Below are positions 1-6,307 of a DNA stretch of 7,517 nt, one piece after another (position 1 is the first letter of the stretch; each line of letters begins with the position of its first letter). The stretch covers positions 1 through 7,517 of the forward strand of contig CAZAYP010000142.1 in the NCBI GenBank assembly GCA_964489425.1, written 5' to 3'. This DNA comes from CAZAYP01 sp964489425 [NCBI: uncultured Verrucomicrobiota bacterium]. GTDB lineage: Bacteria > Verrucomicrobiota > Kiritimatiellia > RZYC01. A program made the position numbers and the translations under genes. Under the pieces are notes generated by a model. That model had not been told where the DNA came from, ran no database searches, and worked only from the letters and a program-made list of their open reading frames with translations.

Positions 1-570
1 GTACTGGTTGGGGTCTGGCGTGGACGGCCCGGCCGGCGGCGCGGCGCTGGCTGCCCGGCCCATACCGCCTCCGCCAGAGCCGCCGTCGCCACCACCACCG
101 CCGTGCATGCGGGCGAACATGGCTTTGCGTTGTTCTTCGGTCATCTGTTCTACGCGCGGCCCACCATTGGCGACGAGCTGCACGGCCCGATTGAACAGCG
201 CCCAGTTGCCGGTCACGCGCACGGGCACCCGTTCGTAGTCGCCCACGTAAGGGGGCGTGAATGTAGGTGGTTGTTCAACGATCAAGCCCGCCTGACGGCG
301 GTCACTACGAACTTGCGGACCGCCTGGCGCGAGGCGCACGGGCTCCGCCGGGGCCGCGGGCTGGCTGCTGTTCGACAGCGGTACCATGCCGGAGATGTTG
401 GGGTCGTTGGTCACGGCGGCGTTCACCAGCCGCTGGGGTTTCACCCGGTTGTTGCCCAGGGCCAGGCATTCGTCCTGCCGGAACACAGGCGAGATAAACC
501 TGTACCGGCCGCCCCGGACCGCTTCCTCGCCCTTGTCCGTCCACCGGAGGATATCTGGGTGTATCCGCTG
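1..570 (-). pseudogene. Mu-like phage I protein (prohead protease/scaffold), C-terminal fragment
   Basis: The minus strand has an open frame from about 570 to the left edge, codons ending exactly at base 1, with no stop. It reads DILRWTDKGEEAVRGGRYRF then ISPVF, followed by a stretch ending LVNAAVTNDPNISGMVPLSN. A W-T-x-K-G motif, then (Y/F)RFISPVF, then an (A/L)TNxPxIxGM motif is the pattern I associate with Mu-like I proteins, whose N-terminal part is a capsid-maturation protease and whose remainder acts as scaffold. Further on come a Pro-rich linker, MTEEQRKAMFARM and a Gly-rich tail (GGGGGDGGSGGG) continuing beyond the window. About 190 residues are visible. The N-terminal half is absent because recognisable sequence stops where the transposase remnant begins; the right boundary is uncertain by about 50 bp. 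The family call is from motif memory, not a search. The C-terminal half could still be translated from an internal start, but a working protease is unlikely. Confidence 0.55.
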
Positions 571-624
571 CAGCCCAAGGCGCGGCGGATACTTCAAGAA
601 GAAGCGCCTCCGGTGTTGACGCCC

Positions 625-1655
625 ATGCCGCTGGTGGAGAGTCTGGCCCAGGCGGCATGGTGCGCGCACGAACTGGCCACCCTGGATTTGGGCGACGCGC
701 GCCGGCAGCGCCGGGCGGAGGCCATTCTCCAGGCACGCTGGGCGCAACCGCAGGCCAGCTTTTATGGCAGTTTCGATTCCTGGGCCGCCGCCAAAGGCGC
801 GTACGGACTGATTGAACATCCAACCGCGCCGCTGAACCTGGAAAGTCTTTTGGCGCCCCACGCCGAAGCGACGCAGGCCCGCATGGCCGCTGAACCGGTG
901 GTGCTGATGCCGCAAGACACCACCACGCTCAACTACACCGGCCTGCGTCAGACCACCGGCCTGGGTCCGCTGGGTAAAGCCAGCGGGCGGGGTTTATGGC
1001 TGCACTCTTTGTTGGCCTACCGACCCGATGGCGTGGCGTTGGGGGTGCTGCAGGCCCGCGCGTGGGCCAGAGCGCAACCCGACCCAAGCGACCCGCGCGG
1101 GCGCAACGCTAAATCCATTGACGAAAAGGAAAGCGCACGCTGGATCGATGCGCTGCGCGTAGGCGCTTCGGCCGCCCGCCGCATGCCGCAAACCCAATTG
1201 CAAGAGCGGCTGCAACGTCGAGGGGCGCGAATTTAAGACGGCGGAGCATCTGCAGCGGGTGCTGGCCTTCGACCTGATCGTGGCCTGGCGGGTGTTGGCC
1301 TGTCTGAAACTGGGGCGGGCGATGCCGCAACTGCCTGCCAGCGTCATCTACACCCAGGCGGAACTCACGGTGCTCTCGGCCGCCTTAAAAAAAAGGACCG
1401 GCCCCGGCGCGGCCCTTGATGCTTGGCGAAGCCAACCGGTTGGTAGCACGGCTGGGCGGCTATGCGGGTCGGCGGCATGATGGCGAACCCGGAGCCGAGC
1501 GTGTCGGGATTGGAATGCGCCGGCTGATGGACATGGCTCGAGGCTGGACCTTGCGGGAGATGCGCATGAAGAATGAACAAAATCCGTGTAAGGAGCAGGC
1601 TCCGTCGACGCCGTCTGCCGGCTATTTCGGACATTTATTCTGCAAAACATTATAG
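625..1655 (+). pseudogene. IS4-family (Tn5-like) transposase, core deleted and twice out of frame
   Basis: Three pieces in three frames line up with a Tn5-type DDE transposase. Piece 1 (625 to about 1200) begins MPLVESLAQAAW and has ELATLDLGDARR of the DNA-binding N-terminus. It then has MPQDTTTLNYTG, whose Asp codon at 916 is residue 98 from the ATG at 625 (Tn5 D97), and DEKESARW. Piece 2 (about 1202-1390) reads KSGCNVEGREFKTAEHL and LIVAWRVLACLKLGR. Piece 3 (about 1395-1655) reads LMLGEANRLVARLGGYAGR then DGEPG, the usual C-terminal end. Between pieces 1 and 2 the section carrying the second Asp (CDREAD motif) and the catalytic Glu helix is missing, roughly 130-150 residues by comparison with Tn5 from memory. 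Piece 1 stops at 1236 after the junction, giving about 203 residues from 625. No active transposase can result. The true stop is unclear; 1655 is where frame 3 closes. Confidence 0.85.
1387..1394 (+). repeat. Run of eight A at the second transposase frame change
   Basis: The sequence TTAAAAAAAAGG lies where the transposase C-terminus passes from frame 2 to frame 3. With seven A the frame would continue smoothly as ALKKGPAPARPLMLGEA. The run could be a one-base insertion in a dead gene, a homopolymer sequencing error, or a former transcriptional-slippage site. Because the catalytic core is already gone, slippage would not restore function. Confidence 0.6.
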
Positions 1656-1768
1656 TAGAGGGTGGCCGCAGGCTGGGGTAGTTGCAAGGCGAACCGATTA
1701 CGACAACGACGACGATCGCGAACACGGGTACGATTGGCTAAAGCCCGACAGCCTTCAGCCAAACAGCG
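1656..1768. other. Gene-free stretch between IS remnant and esterase gene
   Basis: I see no convincing gene here. It contains a short CGA-type repeat at about 1698-1717 (ACGACAACGACGACGATCGC) and, at its right end, the hairpin described separately. Open frames crossing it are continuations of GC-rich shadow frames. Confidence 0.5.
1736..1760 (-). terminator. Hairpin downstream of the esterase gene, possible terminator
   Basis: Read on the minus strand, a 10-nt arm GGCTGAAGGC and a 5-nt loop TGTCG are followed by the arm GGCTTTAGCC. Nine of ten positions pair, counting one G-T wobble. It starts eight bases after the esterase stop codon (TAA, 1771-1769). No T-run follows, so it is not a textbook intrinsic terminator; it may stabilise the mRNA 3' end instead. 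Confidence 0.4.
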
Positions 1769-3460
1769 TTACTTGGGTTCCGCCACGACGCGATAGAACT
1801 GGATGCGGTTGGCGGGATTGGTGGCCGCCAGCAGGGCTGAACTCCAAGGCAGCACGACCACGCCGGATGTGGCCGCGGCGGTCCAGCCCATGGCATTCGA
1901 TACCACCGCGTTTTGTTCAAGCCGGTACTGGTATCCCTGCAGCCCAGGGACCTGCACGGACAGGCCGTCCTGGGCGGCTTGGATCGCCGCGTTGGTCAGG
2001 CGCAGGTCCTGCGCGGCATACGCCAGCCGGTTGGGTTCGTCGCGCAAGTTGAGCAGGAACTGGTAGGCGCAAGGCAGGCGCAGCGCCCAGCTCCACTCGT
2101 TGTGTACGTGGCCGCAACCGATTTCCCAGCGCAGATCGCGGTGGACGGTGTAGCCAGCCTTGAGAAACGAGTCGTAAAATGGCCAGAGGGTGTAGGTCAA
2201 ATCCGCCTCCTCGGTGCCGCTGTCGAGATAGATGCGCAGCCCGCGCGTGTCGTTGCTGTTGGCCCAATCCAACATCGACCACGACACCCCGCAATAGGTC
2301 GAGAAGGCCCCGATTTTCTGAAACACGTTGGTGAACAGGCCCAGGTAGAGCGACACCACCCCGCCATATGATGAGCCCAGGGTCGCGGTGTTGGCATAGT
2401 CGCCCAGGGTTCGGTACTGCGCGTCGATCATCGGCTTGACGTTGTGAGCCAGGAAATTGGCGTAATAGTTGGCGTAAAAAGTCGGCGGCACATTGTATTC
2501 CCAGCTGCGTTTGTCCGAGTTGTCCACGCCCACGATGATGGTCTCGCGCATCCGGCCCTGGCTGATTTCGCGGGTGGCCGTCAGGTCCGCGTCCCACGAG
2601 CCGTACGTGCCGCCGGGATAAAAATCGTTCTGGCCGTCGTGCATGTACAGGACCGGGTACCGCTTCCACGTGTTCTGGTCATAGCCGCGCGGCAGGTAAA
2701 TGCGCACGTAGCGGGACGTGACATAATCTTCCCAGTCCGAGTGGACCCATGCGATCGCAATCCGGCTGGTGGACAGGGTCGGCGGCGGCGGGTAATTGAA
2801 AACGTTGCCGTCCTGGAGAAACATGAAATCCAGCGGGCTGTAATAGTTCCCGCCGTGGTCGCCGTAGGGCGCGTGGTCCCAGTACTGCGTGTGGTTGAGG
2901 TATCCGCAGGGAACGAACTCGAGGTCCGCGCCGGCCACGCCGATGCCGCCGGCCCGGTACAGGAATTCCGTGGACGTGCGGCCGGCGCCAAGGCAGGTCA
3001 TGTCCTGGCTGTACCAGTTGGTGCCCACGCGAAAGATCACCGCGGCGCTGGTCCAGGCGCTATGGTAATACAGTGTTTTGCCCGGGTACGGCGCGGCCGG
3101 CGCCGGCGCCAGGTTGGTGGCCAGGTTGGGACCGGGCGACCACTCAATATTGGCGCCGTCGCACCAGTTGCTGGAAAAATTGAAACGGGCGACGTACTTG
3201 TATTCCAGCGCCGTGCCGGCCGGCACGGCGATGGTGCCGGCCCAGGCGTGGGGGGCGGTTTCGGCCAGTTTGACAGCCCCGGTGGGAGTCCACTGGCCCA
3301 GGGCGTCGCAATTCCCCACCACGTACACGCTGCGGCCCGTGCCCACGTCCCACGTGCAAGTGAACTCCACGGGCACGCCCCAGTCGTTCTCCGGTTCCGG
3401 TAGCGCGCCAGCGGCTGGCCAGGCCGCGCAAATCAACAACGCCCAAGGCAACACTTTCAT
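1769..3460 (-). CDS. Secreted esterase with N-terminal starch-binding domains (CBM20 and CBM25-like)
   Basis: The predicted product is 563 aa. The start at 3460 is chosen because AAGGAG lies six bases upstream and the protein then opens with a clean Sec signal peptide, MKVLPWALLICAAWPAAGA, probably cut after residue 19. LLIC lacks the small residue before Cys needed for a lipobox. Residues about 29-119 look like CBM20: VYVVGNCDALGQWTP, a Trp in PHAWAGT, ALEYKYV, and IEW. Residues about 120-223 (YYHSAWTSAAVIFRVGTNW, then W...GGNYYSP...DGNVF) resemble the starch-binding family CBM25. Residues about 234-474 form an esterase D/CE1-type alpha/beta hydrolase: PVLYMHDGQNDF, nucleophile elbow GSSYGG (Ser364), LDSGTEEAD (Asp413 probable) and GHVHNEW (His453 probable). 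Residues about 494-563 form a beta-rich tail ending QFYRVVAEPK, a style seen in Verrucomicrobiota secreted proteins. It probably removes acyl groups from a glucan-bound substrate outside the cytoplasm. The true substrate is unknown, and the CBM25 call is less certain than CBM20. Confidence 0.85.
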   Translation of the reverse strand: MKVLPWALLICAAWPAAGALPEPENDWGVPVEFTCTWDVGTGRSVYVVGNCDALGQWTPTGAVKLAETAPHAWAGTIAVPAGTALEYKYVARFNFSSNWCDGANIEWSPGPNLATNLAPAPAAPYPGKTLYYHSAWTSAAVIFRVGTNWYSQDMTCLGAGRTSTEFLYRAGGIGVAGADLEFVPCGYLNHTQYWDHAPYGDHGGNYYSPLDFMFLQDGNVFNYPPPPTLSTSRIAIAWVHSDWEDYVTSRYVRIYLPRGYDQNTWKRYPVLYMHDGQNDFYPGGTYGSWDADLTATREISQGRMRETIIVGVDNSDKRSWEYNVPPTFYANYYANFLAHNVKPMIDAQYRTLGDYANTATLGSSYGGVVSLYLGLFTNVFQKIGAFSTYCGVSWSMLDWANSNDTRGLRIYLDSGTEEADLTYTLWPFYDSFLKAGYTVHRDLRWEIGCGHVHNEWSWALRLPCAYQFLLNLRDEPNRLAYAAQDLRLTNAAIQAAQDGLSVQVPGLQGYQYRLEQNAVVSNAMGWTAAATSGVVVLPWSSALLAATNPANRIQFYRVVAEPK

Positions 3461-3516
3461 GAGGATCTCCTTGCCATTAGCTGTTGATAGCATACCCTTG
3501 GCGCGGATTAAACAAC
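3461..3516. other. Short divergent intergenic region between esterase and ABC-F genes
   Basis: These 56 bp must carry, or overlap, the start signals of two divergent genes. On the plus strand TTGATA (3484-3489) resembles a -35 box. The AT-rich GATTAAA (3506-3512), 16-17 bp further on, is only a weak -10, and a transcript from it would begin almost at the ATG at 3517. On the minus strand I see TATGCT (about 3493-3488) with no good -35 at the right distance. No clear operator is visible. Confidence 0.4.
3467..3472 (-). promoter_or_regulatory. Ribosome binding site deciding the esterase start
   Basis: AAGGAG on the minus strand, six bases before the ATG at 3460. It favours this start over the in-frame alternative 11 codons upstream (3493), which would add hydrophilic residues in front of the signal peptide. 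Confidence 0.75.
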
Positions 3517-5448
3517 ATGATCGAGTTCCAGAACGTCAGCAAGCGGTATGGCGGGCAGGAAGTGCTGCGCAGCGCCGCGTTTCGCGTCAACCGCGGCGAG
3601 CGGGTCGGGGTGGTCGGCCCCAACGGCGCGGGCAAGAGCACGCTGTTCGGGCTCATTACTAGCGAGCTGGCCCCGGACGCGGGCGAGGTGCTGGTGCCGC
3701 GGGACGCGCGGATCGGTTATCTGCGCCAGCAGCTTGGCGCGTTGGATGCCGGCCAGAACCTGCTGGAGTACGCCGAGCACGCGCTGCCGGACCTGCGCAA
3801 CATCCAGCGGGAAATGGAAACCATCGAGCACCGGCTCGAGGCCAACGGCCGGGGCGCCGACCCCGCGGACTTGCGGCGGCTGGGCGAGTTGCAGACCCAG
3901 TTCGAGCATCGCGGGGGCTACGAGATCCGCGGCCGCGCCCAGGAGGCGCTGGGCGGGCTGGGGTTTGCCACGGCGGCGTTTCACCAGCCGTTTGCGGCGT
4001 TCAGCGGCGGCTGGCAGATGCGCGCGGAGCTGGCGCGGGTCCTGGTGGCGCAGCCCGACACGCTGCTGCTGGATGAGCCCTCGAACTATCTCGACCTGCC
4101 GGCCGTCGAGTGGCTGCAGCGCTACCTGAAGGGCTTCGCCGGCACGCTGCTGCTGATCTCGCATGACCGCTACCTGCTGAATACGCTCACCAGCCGCACC
4201 CTGGAAGTCAATGCCGCCACGGTGACCAGTTATGCCGGCAACCAGGCCTGGTACGCCCAGCAGCGGGTCCAGCGCCAGGACCAGTTGGCATCCGCGCACA
4301 AAAACCAGGACCGCCGCCGGCAGCAGGTGGAACGGTTCATCGAACGGTTCCGCGCCAAGAACACCAAGTCGTCCCAGGTGCAGAGCCGCATCAAGATGCT
4401 TGAGAAAATGGAAACCGTGGAGCTGCCCGCGGGCCTGATGCGGCGCGGCACGATCCGCCTCGCCGCGCCGCCGCCCAGCGGCGCGGAGGTCATGCGCCTG
4501 GAACAGGCGGGCCTGACCTACGACGGCCAGCGCTGGGTGCTGCAGGGCGTGGACCTGCGGGTCATGCGGGGCGAAAAGATCGCCCTGGTGGGCCTGAACG
4601 GCCTGGGCAAGACCACGCTGCTGCGCGTGCTGGCCGGCCTGCTGCCGCTGAGCGCGGGCGCGCGGGTGCTGGGCCACAAGGCGGTCGTGGGGTACCAGTC
4701 CCAGGAGTTCGCCGATACCATGGAGCCCACGGCGACCGTGTTTGCCACCGTCAAGCAGGCCGCCCCCGAGGCCGCCGACCAGTATGTCCGCACGTTGCTC
4801 GGCGGGTTCGGGTTTTCCGGCCCGGCCGTGGAGAAAAAAGTGGCCGTGCTGAGCGGTGGCGAAAAAATCCGCCTGGCCTTTGCGCGCATGCTGGCCCAGC
4901 CGCCCAACTTCCTGCTGCTGGATGAACCCACCACCCACCTGGACCTGGACGCGCGCGAGGCGCTGGAAGATGCGCTCGCCGGTTACGAAGGCACCCTGTG
5001 CTTCGTCAGCCACGACGTGGAGTTTGTCCGCCGCGTGGCCACCAGCATCCTGGCCATGTCCCCGCCGGGCGTGACGCGGTTTGCCGGTGGCTACGATTAC
5101 TACAAGGACAAGCTGGCCGAAGTCGCGGCCGCCACCCCCTGTGCCGCACCCGCGGATGGCGCCCCGGACCGCAAGGCCCAGAAGCGCGAGCGCGCCCTCA
5201 AGCGCCAGGCAGATTCCGCGGCGCGCCGCCAGTTGGAATCGGCCGTAAAGAAAGCCGAGACCGACATGGCGGCGCTGGAGCAGGAGCAGGCCACGCTGGC
5301 CGCCAGCCTGGCCGGCGCCGGGCCAGGCACGGATTTTGCCGCGGTCAACCGCCGCTTGCAGGAGTTGCACGCCGAGATGAGCGCAGTCACGGCCGCGTGG
5401 GAAACGTCTGCCCTGGCCCTGGAAGATTTTTTGTCGAAGTTGACTTAA
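3517..5448 (+). CDS. ABC-F family ATPase (Uup/YheS-like)
   Basis: The predicted product is a 643 aa soluble protein with two ABC ATPase domains and no membrane segments. Domain 1 has Walker A GPNGAGKS (residues 34-41), signature FSGGW (162-166), Walker B LLLDEP (ending near 188) and switch His in SHD (216). An ABC-F linker of about 80 basic and charged residues follows (about 229-310). Domain 2 has GLNGLGKT (359-366), LSGGE (445-449), LLLDEPT (466-472) and SHD (His499). A charged coiled-coil C-terminus (about 550-643; AQKRERALKRQ, ELHAEM) matches Uup/YheS-type members. ABC-F proteins bind the ribosome near the E site or, for Uup, branched DNA, and use ATP to relieve stalled translation; some give antibiotic protection, but nothing here points to that. 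The ATG at 3517 starts MIEFQNVSKRYGG, the usual N-terminus. There is no clear Shine-Dalgarno before it. The exact subfamily is not settled. Confidence 0.93.
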   Translation: MIEFQNVSKRYGGQEVLRSAAFRVNRGERVGVVGPNGAGKSTLFGLITSELAPDAGEVLVPRDARIGYLRQQLGALDAGQNLLEYAEHALPDLRNIQREMETIEHRLEANGRGADPADLRRLGELQTQFEHRGGYEIRGRAQEALGGLGFATAAFHQPFAAFSGGWQMRAELARVLVAQPDTLLLDEPSNYLDLPAVEWLQRYLKGFAGTLLLISHDRYLLNTLTSRTLEVNAATVTSYAGNQAWYAQQRVQRQDQLASAHKNQDRRRQQVERFIERFRAKNTKSSQVQSRIKMLEKMETVELPAGLMRRGTIRLAAPPPSGAEVMRLEQAGLTYDGQRWVLQGVDLRVMRGEKIALVGLNGLGKTTLLRVLAGLLPLSAGARVLGHKAVVGYQSQEFADTMEPTATVFATVKQAAPEAADQYVRTLLGGFGFSGPAVEKKVAVLSGGEKIRLAFARMLAQPPNFLLLDEPTTHLDLDAREALEDALAGYEGTLCFVSHDVEFVRRVATSILAMSPPGVTRFAGGYDYYKDKLAEVAAATPCAAPADGAPDRKAQKRERALKRQADSAARRQLESAVKKAETDMAALEQEQATLAASLAGAGPGTDFAAVNRRLQELHAEMSAVTAAWETSALALEDFLSKLT

Positions 5449-5453
5449 GTCAA
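5440..5453. promoter_or_regulatory. FNR/HcpR/DNR-type operator upstream of ferredoxin-hcp
   Basis: TTGACTTAAGTCAA is a perfect 14-bp palindrome of the form TTGAC-N4-GTCAA. This is the shape of sites bound by CRP/FNR-family regulators (FNR itself prefers TTGAT-N4-ATCAA); HcpR- and DNR-type regulators controlling hcp and nitrosative-stress genes use TTGAC-like half-sites. It overlaps the ABC-F stop codon (5446-5448), with its centre 65.5 nt before the ferredoxin ATG. A possible -10, TATGTT (5472-5477), lies 25.5 nt from the centre, about 4 nt closer than in a classic FNR class II promoter, so the transcription start is not certain. The regulator gene is not in this window. The palindrome is directly visible; the regulator assignment is inference. 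Confidence 0.6.
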
Positions 5454-5499
5454 TGCGCGCCTCCGGGCCTTTATGTTTTCATCGGCGCATGATGAAACC

Positions 5500-5506
5500 A
5501 AGGAGG
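5500..5506 (+). promoter_or_regulatory. Strong ribosome binding site of the ferredoxin gene
   Basis: AAGGAGG five bases before the ATG at 5512. It decides the start against an upstream in-frame ATG at 5473, which would add 13 residues and has no such site. Confidence 0.85.
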
Positions 5507-5511
5507 ACGAC

Positions 5512-6282
5512 ATGAGCAAGCGGATGCGCGAGGTGATCGAGATCAACGAGGCGCTATGCAACGGCTGCGGCCAATGCGTCAGCGCCTGTGCCGAGGGCGC
5601 CTTGCAACTGGTCAACGGCAAGGCGCGCCTGGTGCGCGAGGATTACTGCGACGGGCTGGGCGCCTGCCTGGGCGACTGCCCCACCGGTGCCCTCAAGATG
5701 GTGCAGCGGCCGGCCGAGGAGTTCAACCACCCCACCCTCAAGATGCCGGCCGGCCACGCTTCGGCGCATGCCCCTGGACCGGCGCACGCGGGCGGCGCAT
5801 GCCCCGGCTCGGTCCAGCGCGTCATGGCGCGCCCGGCGGCCCGCGCGGACGGTCCGGCGGCGGCCTCGGAGCTGACCCATTGGCCCATCCAGTTGCGGCT
5901 GGTCAACCCGGCCGCCGCGGTGTTCCAGGGCGCGGACCTGCTGTTCGCGGCGGACTGCTCGGCGTTTGCGCTGGGCTCGTTCCACGCGGACCTGCTGCGC
6001 GGGCGCAAGGTCATCATTGCCTGCCCCAAGCTGGACGACATGGAGGCGGATTTTGAGAAGATTAAAGAGTTGCTGGCCGCGGCCCGGCCCGCTAGCATCA
6101 CAGTAGCGCGGATGGAGGTTCCCTGCTGCCGGGGATTGACCCAGTGCATCACGGCGGCAGCGCAGGCGGTCAACGCCGCGGCGCCGGTGAGGGAACTGGT
6201 CATTACGATCGCGGGCGAATGCCAGTCACCAGCGCGCGTGCCTGCGGCGGGCGCGGGGTGTCCGATGTCAGGTCTGAAGTAA
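5512..6282 (+). CDS. Hcp-associated ferredoxin-like iron-sulfur protein
   Basis: The predicted product is 256 aa. Residues 16-26 give a full CxxCxxCxxxC motif (Cys16, 19, 22, 26). The second motif, CDGLGACLGDCP (Cys46, 52, 56), lacks the usual second Cys, so the second cluster has three standard ligands: it may be [3Fe-4S], use another ligand, or be absent. A Pro/Ala-rich linker follows with GGACPGS (Cys97). The C-terminal domain (about 130-240) has a predicted alpha/beta pattern with further Cys in ADCSAF (149), ACPKLDD (171), VPCC (205, 206) and TQC (212). No signal peptide or membrane segment is visible, so it should be cytoplasmic. It lies 25 nt upstream of hcp in the same direction, so the two are surely co-transcribed. 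The likely role is to pass electrons to Hcp, replacing the flavin-containing Hcr reductase of enterobacteria. I recognise this as a 4Fe-4S protein type found beside hcp in anaerobes; the C-terminal domain's role is unknown. Confidence 0.85.
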   Translation: MSKRMREVIEINEALCNGCGQCVSACAEGALQLVNGKARLVREDYCDGLGACLGDCPTGALKMVQRPAEEFNHPTLKMPAGHASAHAPGPAHAGGACPGSVQRVMARPAARADGPAAASELTHWPIQLRLVNPAAAVFQGADLLFAADCSAFALGSFHADLLRGRKVIIACPKLDDMEADFEKIKELLAAARPASITVARMEVPCCRGLTQCITAAAQAVNAAAPVRELVITIAGECQSPARVPAAGAGCPMSGLK

Positions 6283-6294
6283 ACCGGAAAAGAA

Positions 6295-6300
6295 AAGGAG
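6295..6300 (+). promoter_or_regulatory. Ribosome binding site of hcp
   Basis: AAGGAG seven bases before the ATG at 6308, inside the 25-nt gap after the ferredoxin stop codon. It shows that hcp has its own efficient translation start within the operon and fixes the start, which puts the N-terminal MFCYQCEQT in place. Confidence 0.85.
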
Positions 6301-6307
6301 AAATGCC

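Larger units (their letters stand above)
570..1655 (+). mobile_element. Remnant of an IS4/Tn5-type insertion sequence
   Basis: This segment holds a decayed transposase gene and separates phage-derived sequence on the left from gene-free sequence on the right. Near 1583-1599 the sequence CCGTGTAAGGAGCAGG resembles, loosely, the inner-to-outer form of the IS50 end (TTGTGTATAAGAGTCAG), so the right terminal repeat may lie there. I could not find a matching left repeat between 480 and 640, nor a target-site duplication. Either the left end is lost or both ends have drifted. With the core of the transposase missing the element cannot move by itself. Boundaries are approximate. Confidence 0.65.

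Noticed and set aside
61-105. Poly-Pro stretch (PPPPEPPSPPPPP) in a plus-strand frame
   Set aside because: It is the antisense of the Gly-rich tail of the phage I-like protein, whose frame is supported by upstream motifs.
103-624. Plus-strand frame extending the transposase upstream to 103
   Set aside because: Recognisable transposase begins at the ATG at 625, which places the first catalytic Asp at residue 98, close to Tn5 D97. The upstream part lies antisense to the phage I-protein frame and resembles nothing.
1698-1717. Short CGA repeat as a possible CRISPR or iteron
   Set aside because: It is only about 20 bases, has no spacers and no regular longer unit.
1573-2052. 159-aa plus-strand open frame across the IS right end and the esterase 3' end
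   Set aside because: It crosses two unrelated regions, is Arg/Pro/Trp-rich, and has no ribosome binding site or motif.
3085-3115. GC-rich repeat GGCCGGCGCCGGCGCC as a possible regulatory palindrome
   Set aside because: It encodes the Ala/Pro linker between the CBM20 and the next module of the esterase; codon bias explains it.
2444-3403. 319-aa plus-strand open frame opposite the esterase
   Set aside because: It is a shadow frame rich in Val/Ala/Arg without motifs, while the minus strand has a signal peptide, CBM20 and the GSSYGG elbow.
3508-5370. 620-aa minus-strand open frame opposite the ABC-F gene
   Set aside because: The plus strand carries every ABC-F motif. The antisense frame is a GC-rich shadow with Gln/His/Arg-rich low-sense sequence and no domain.
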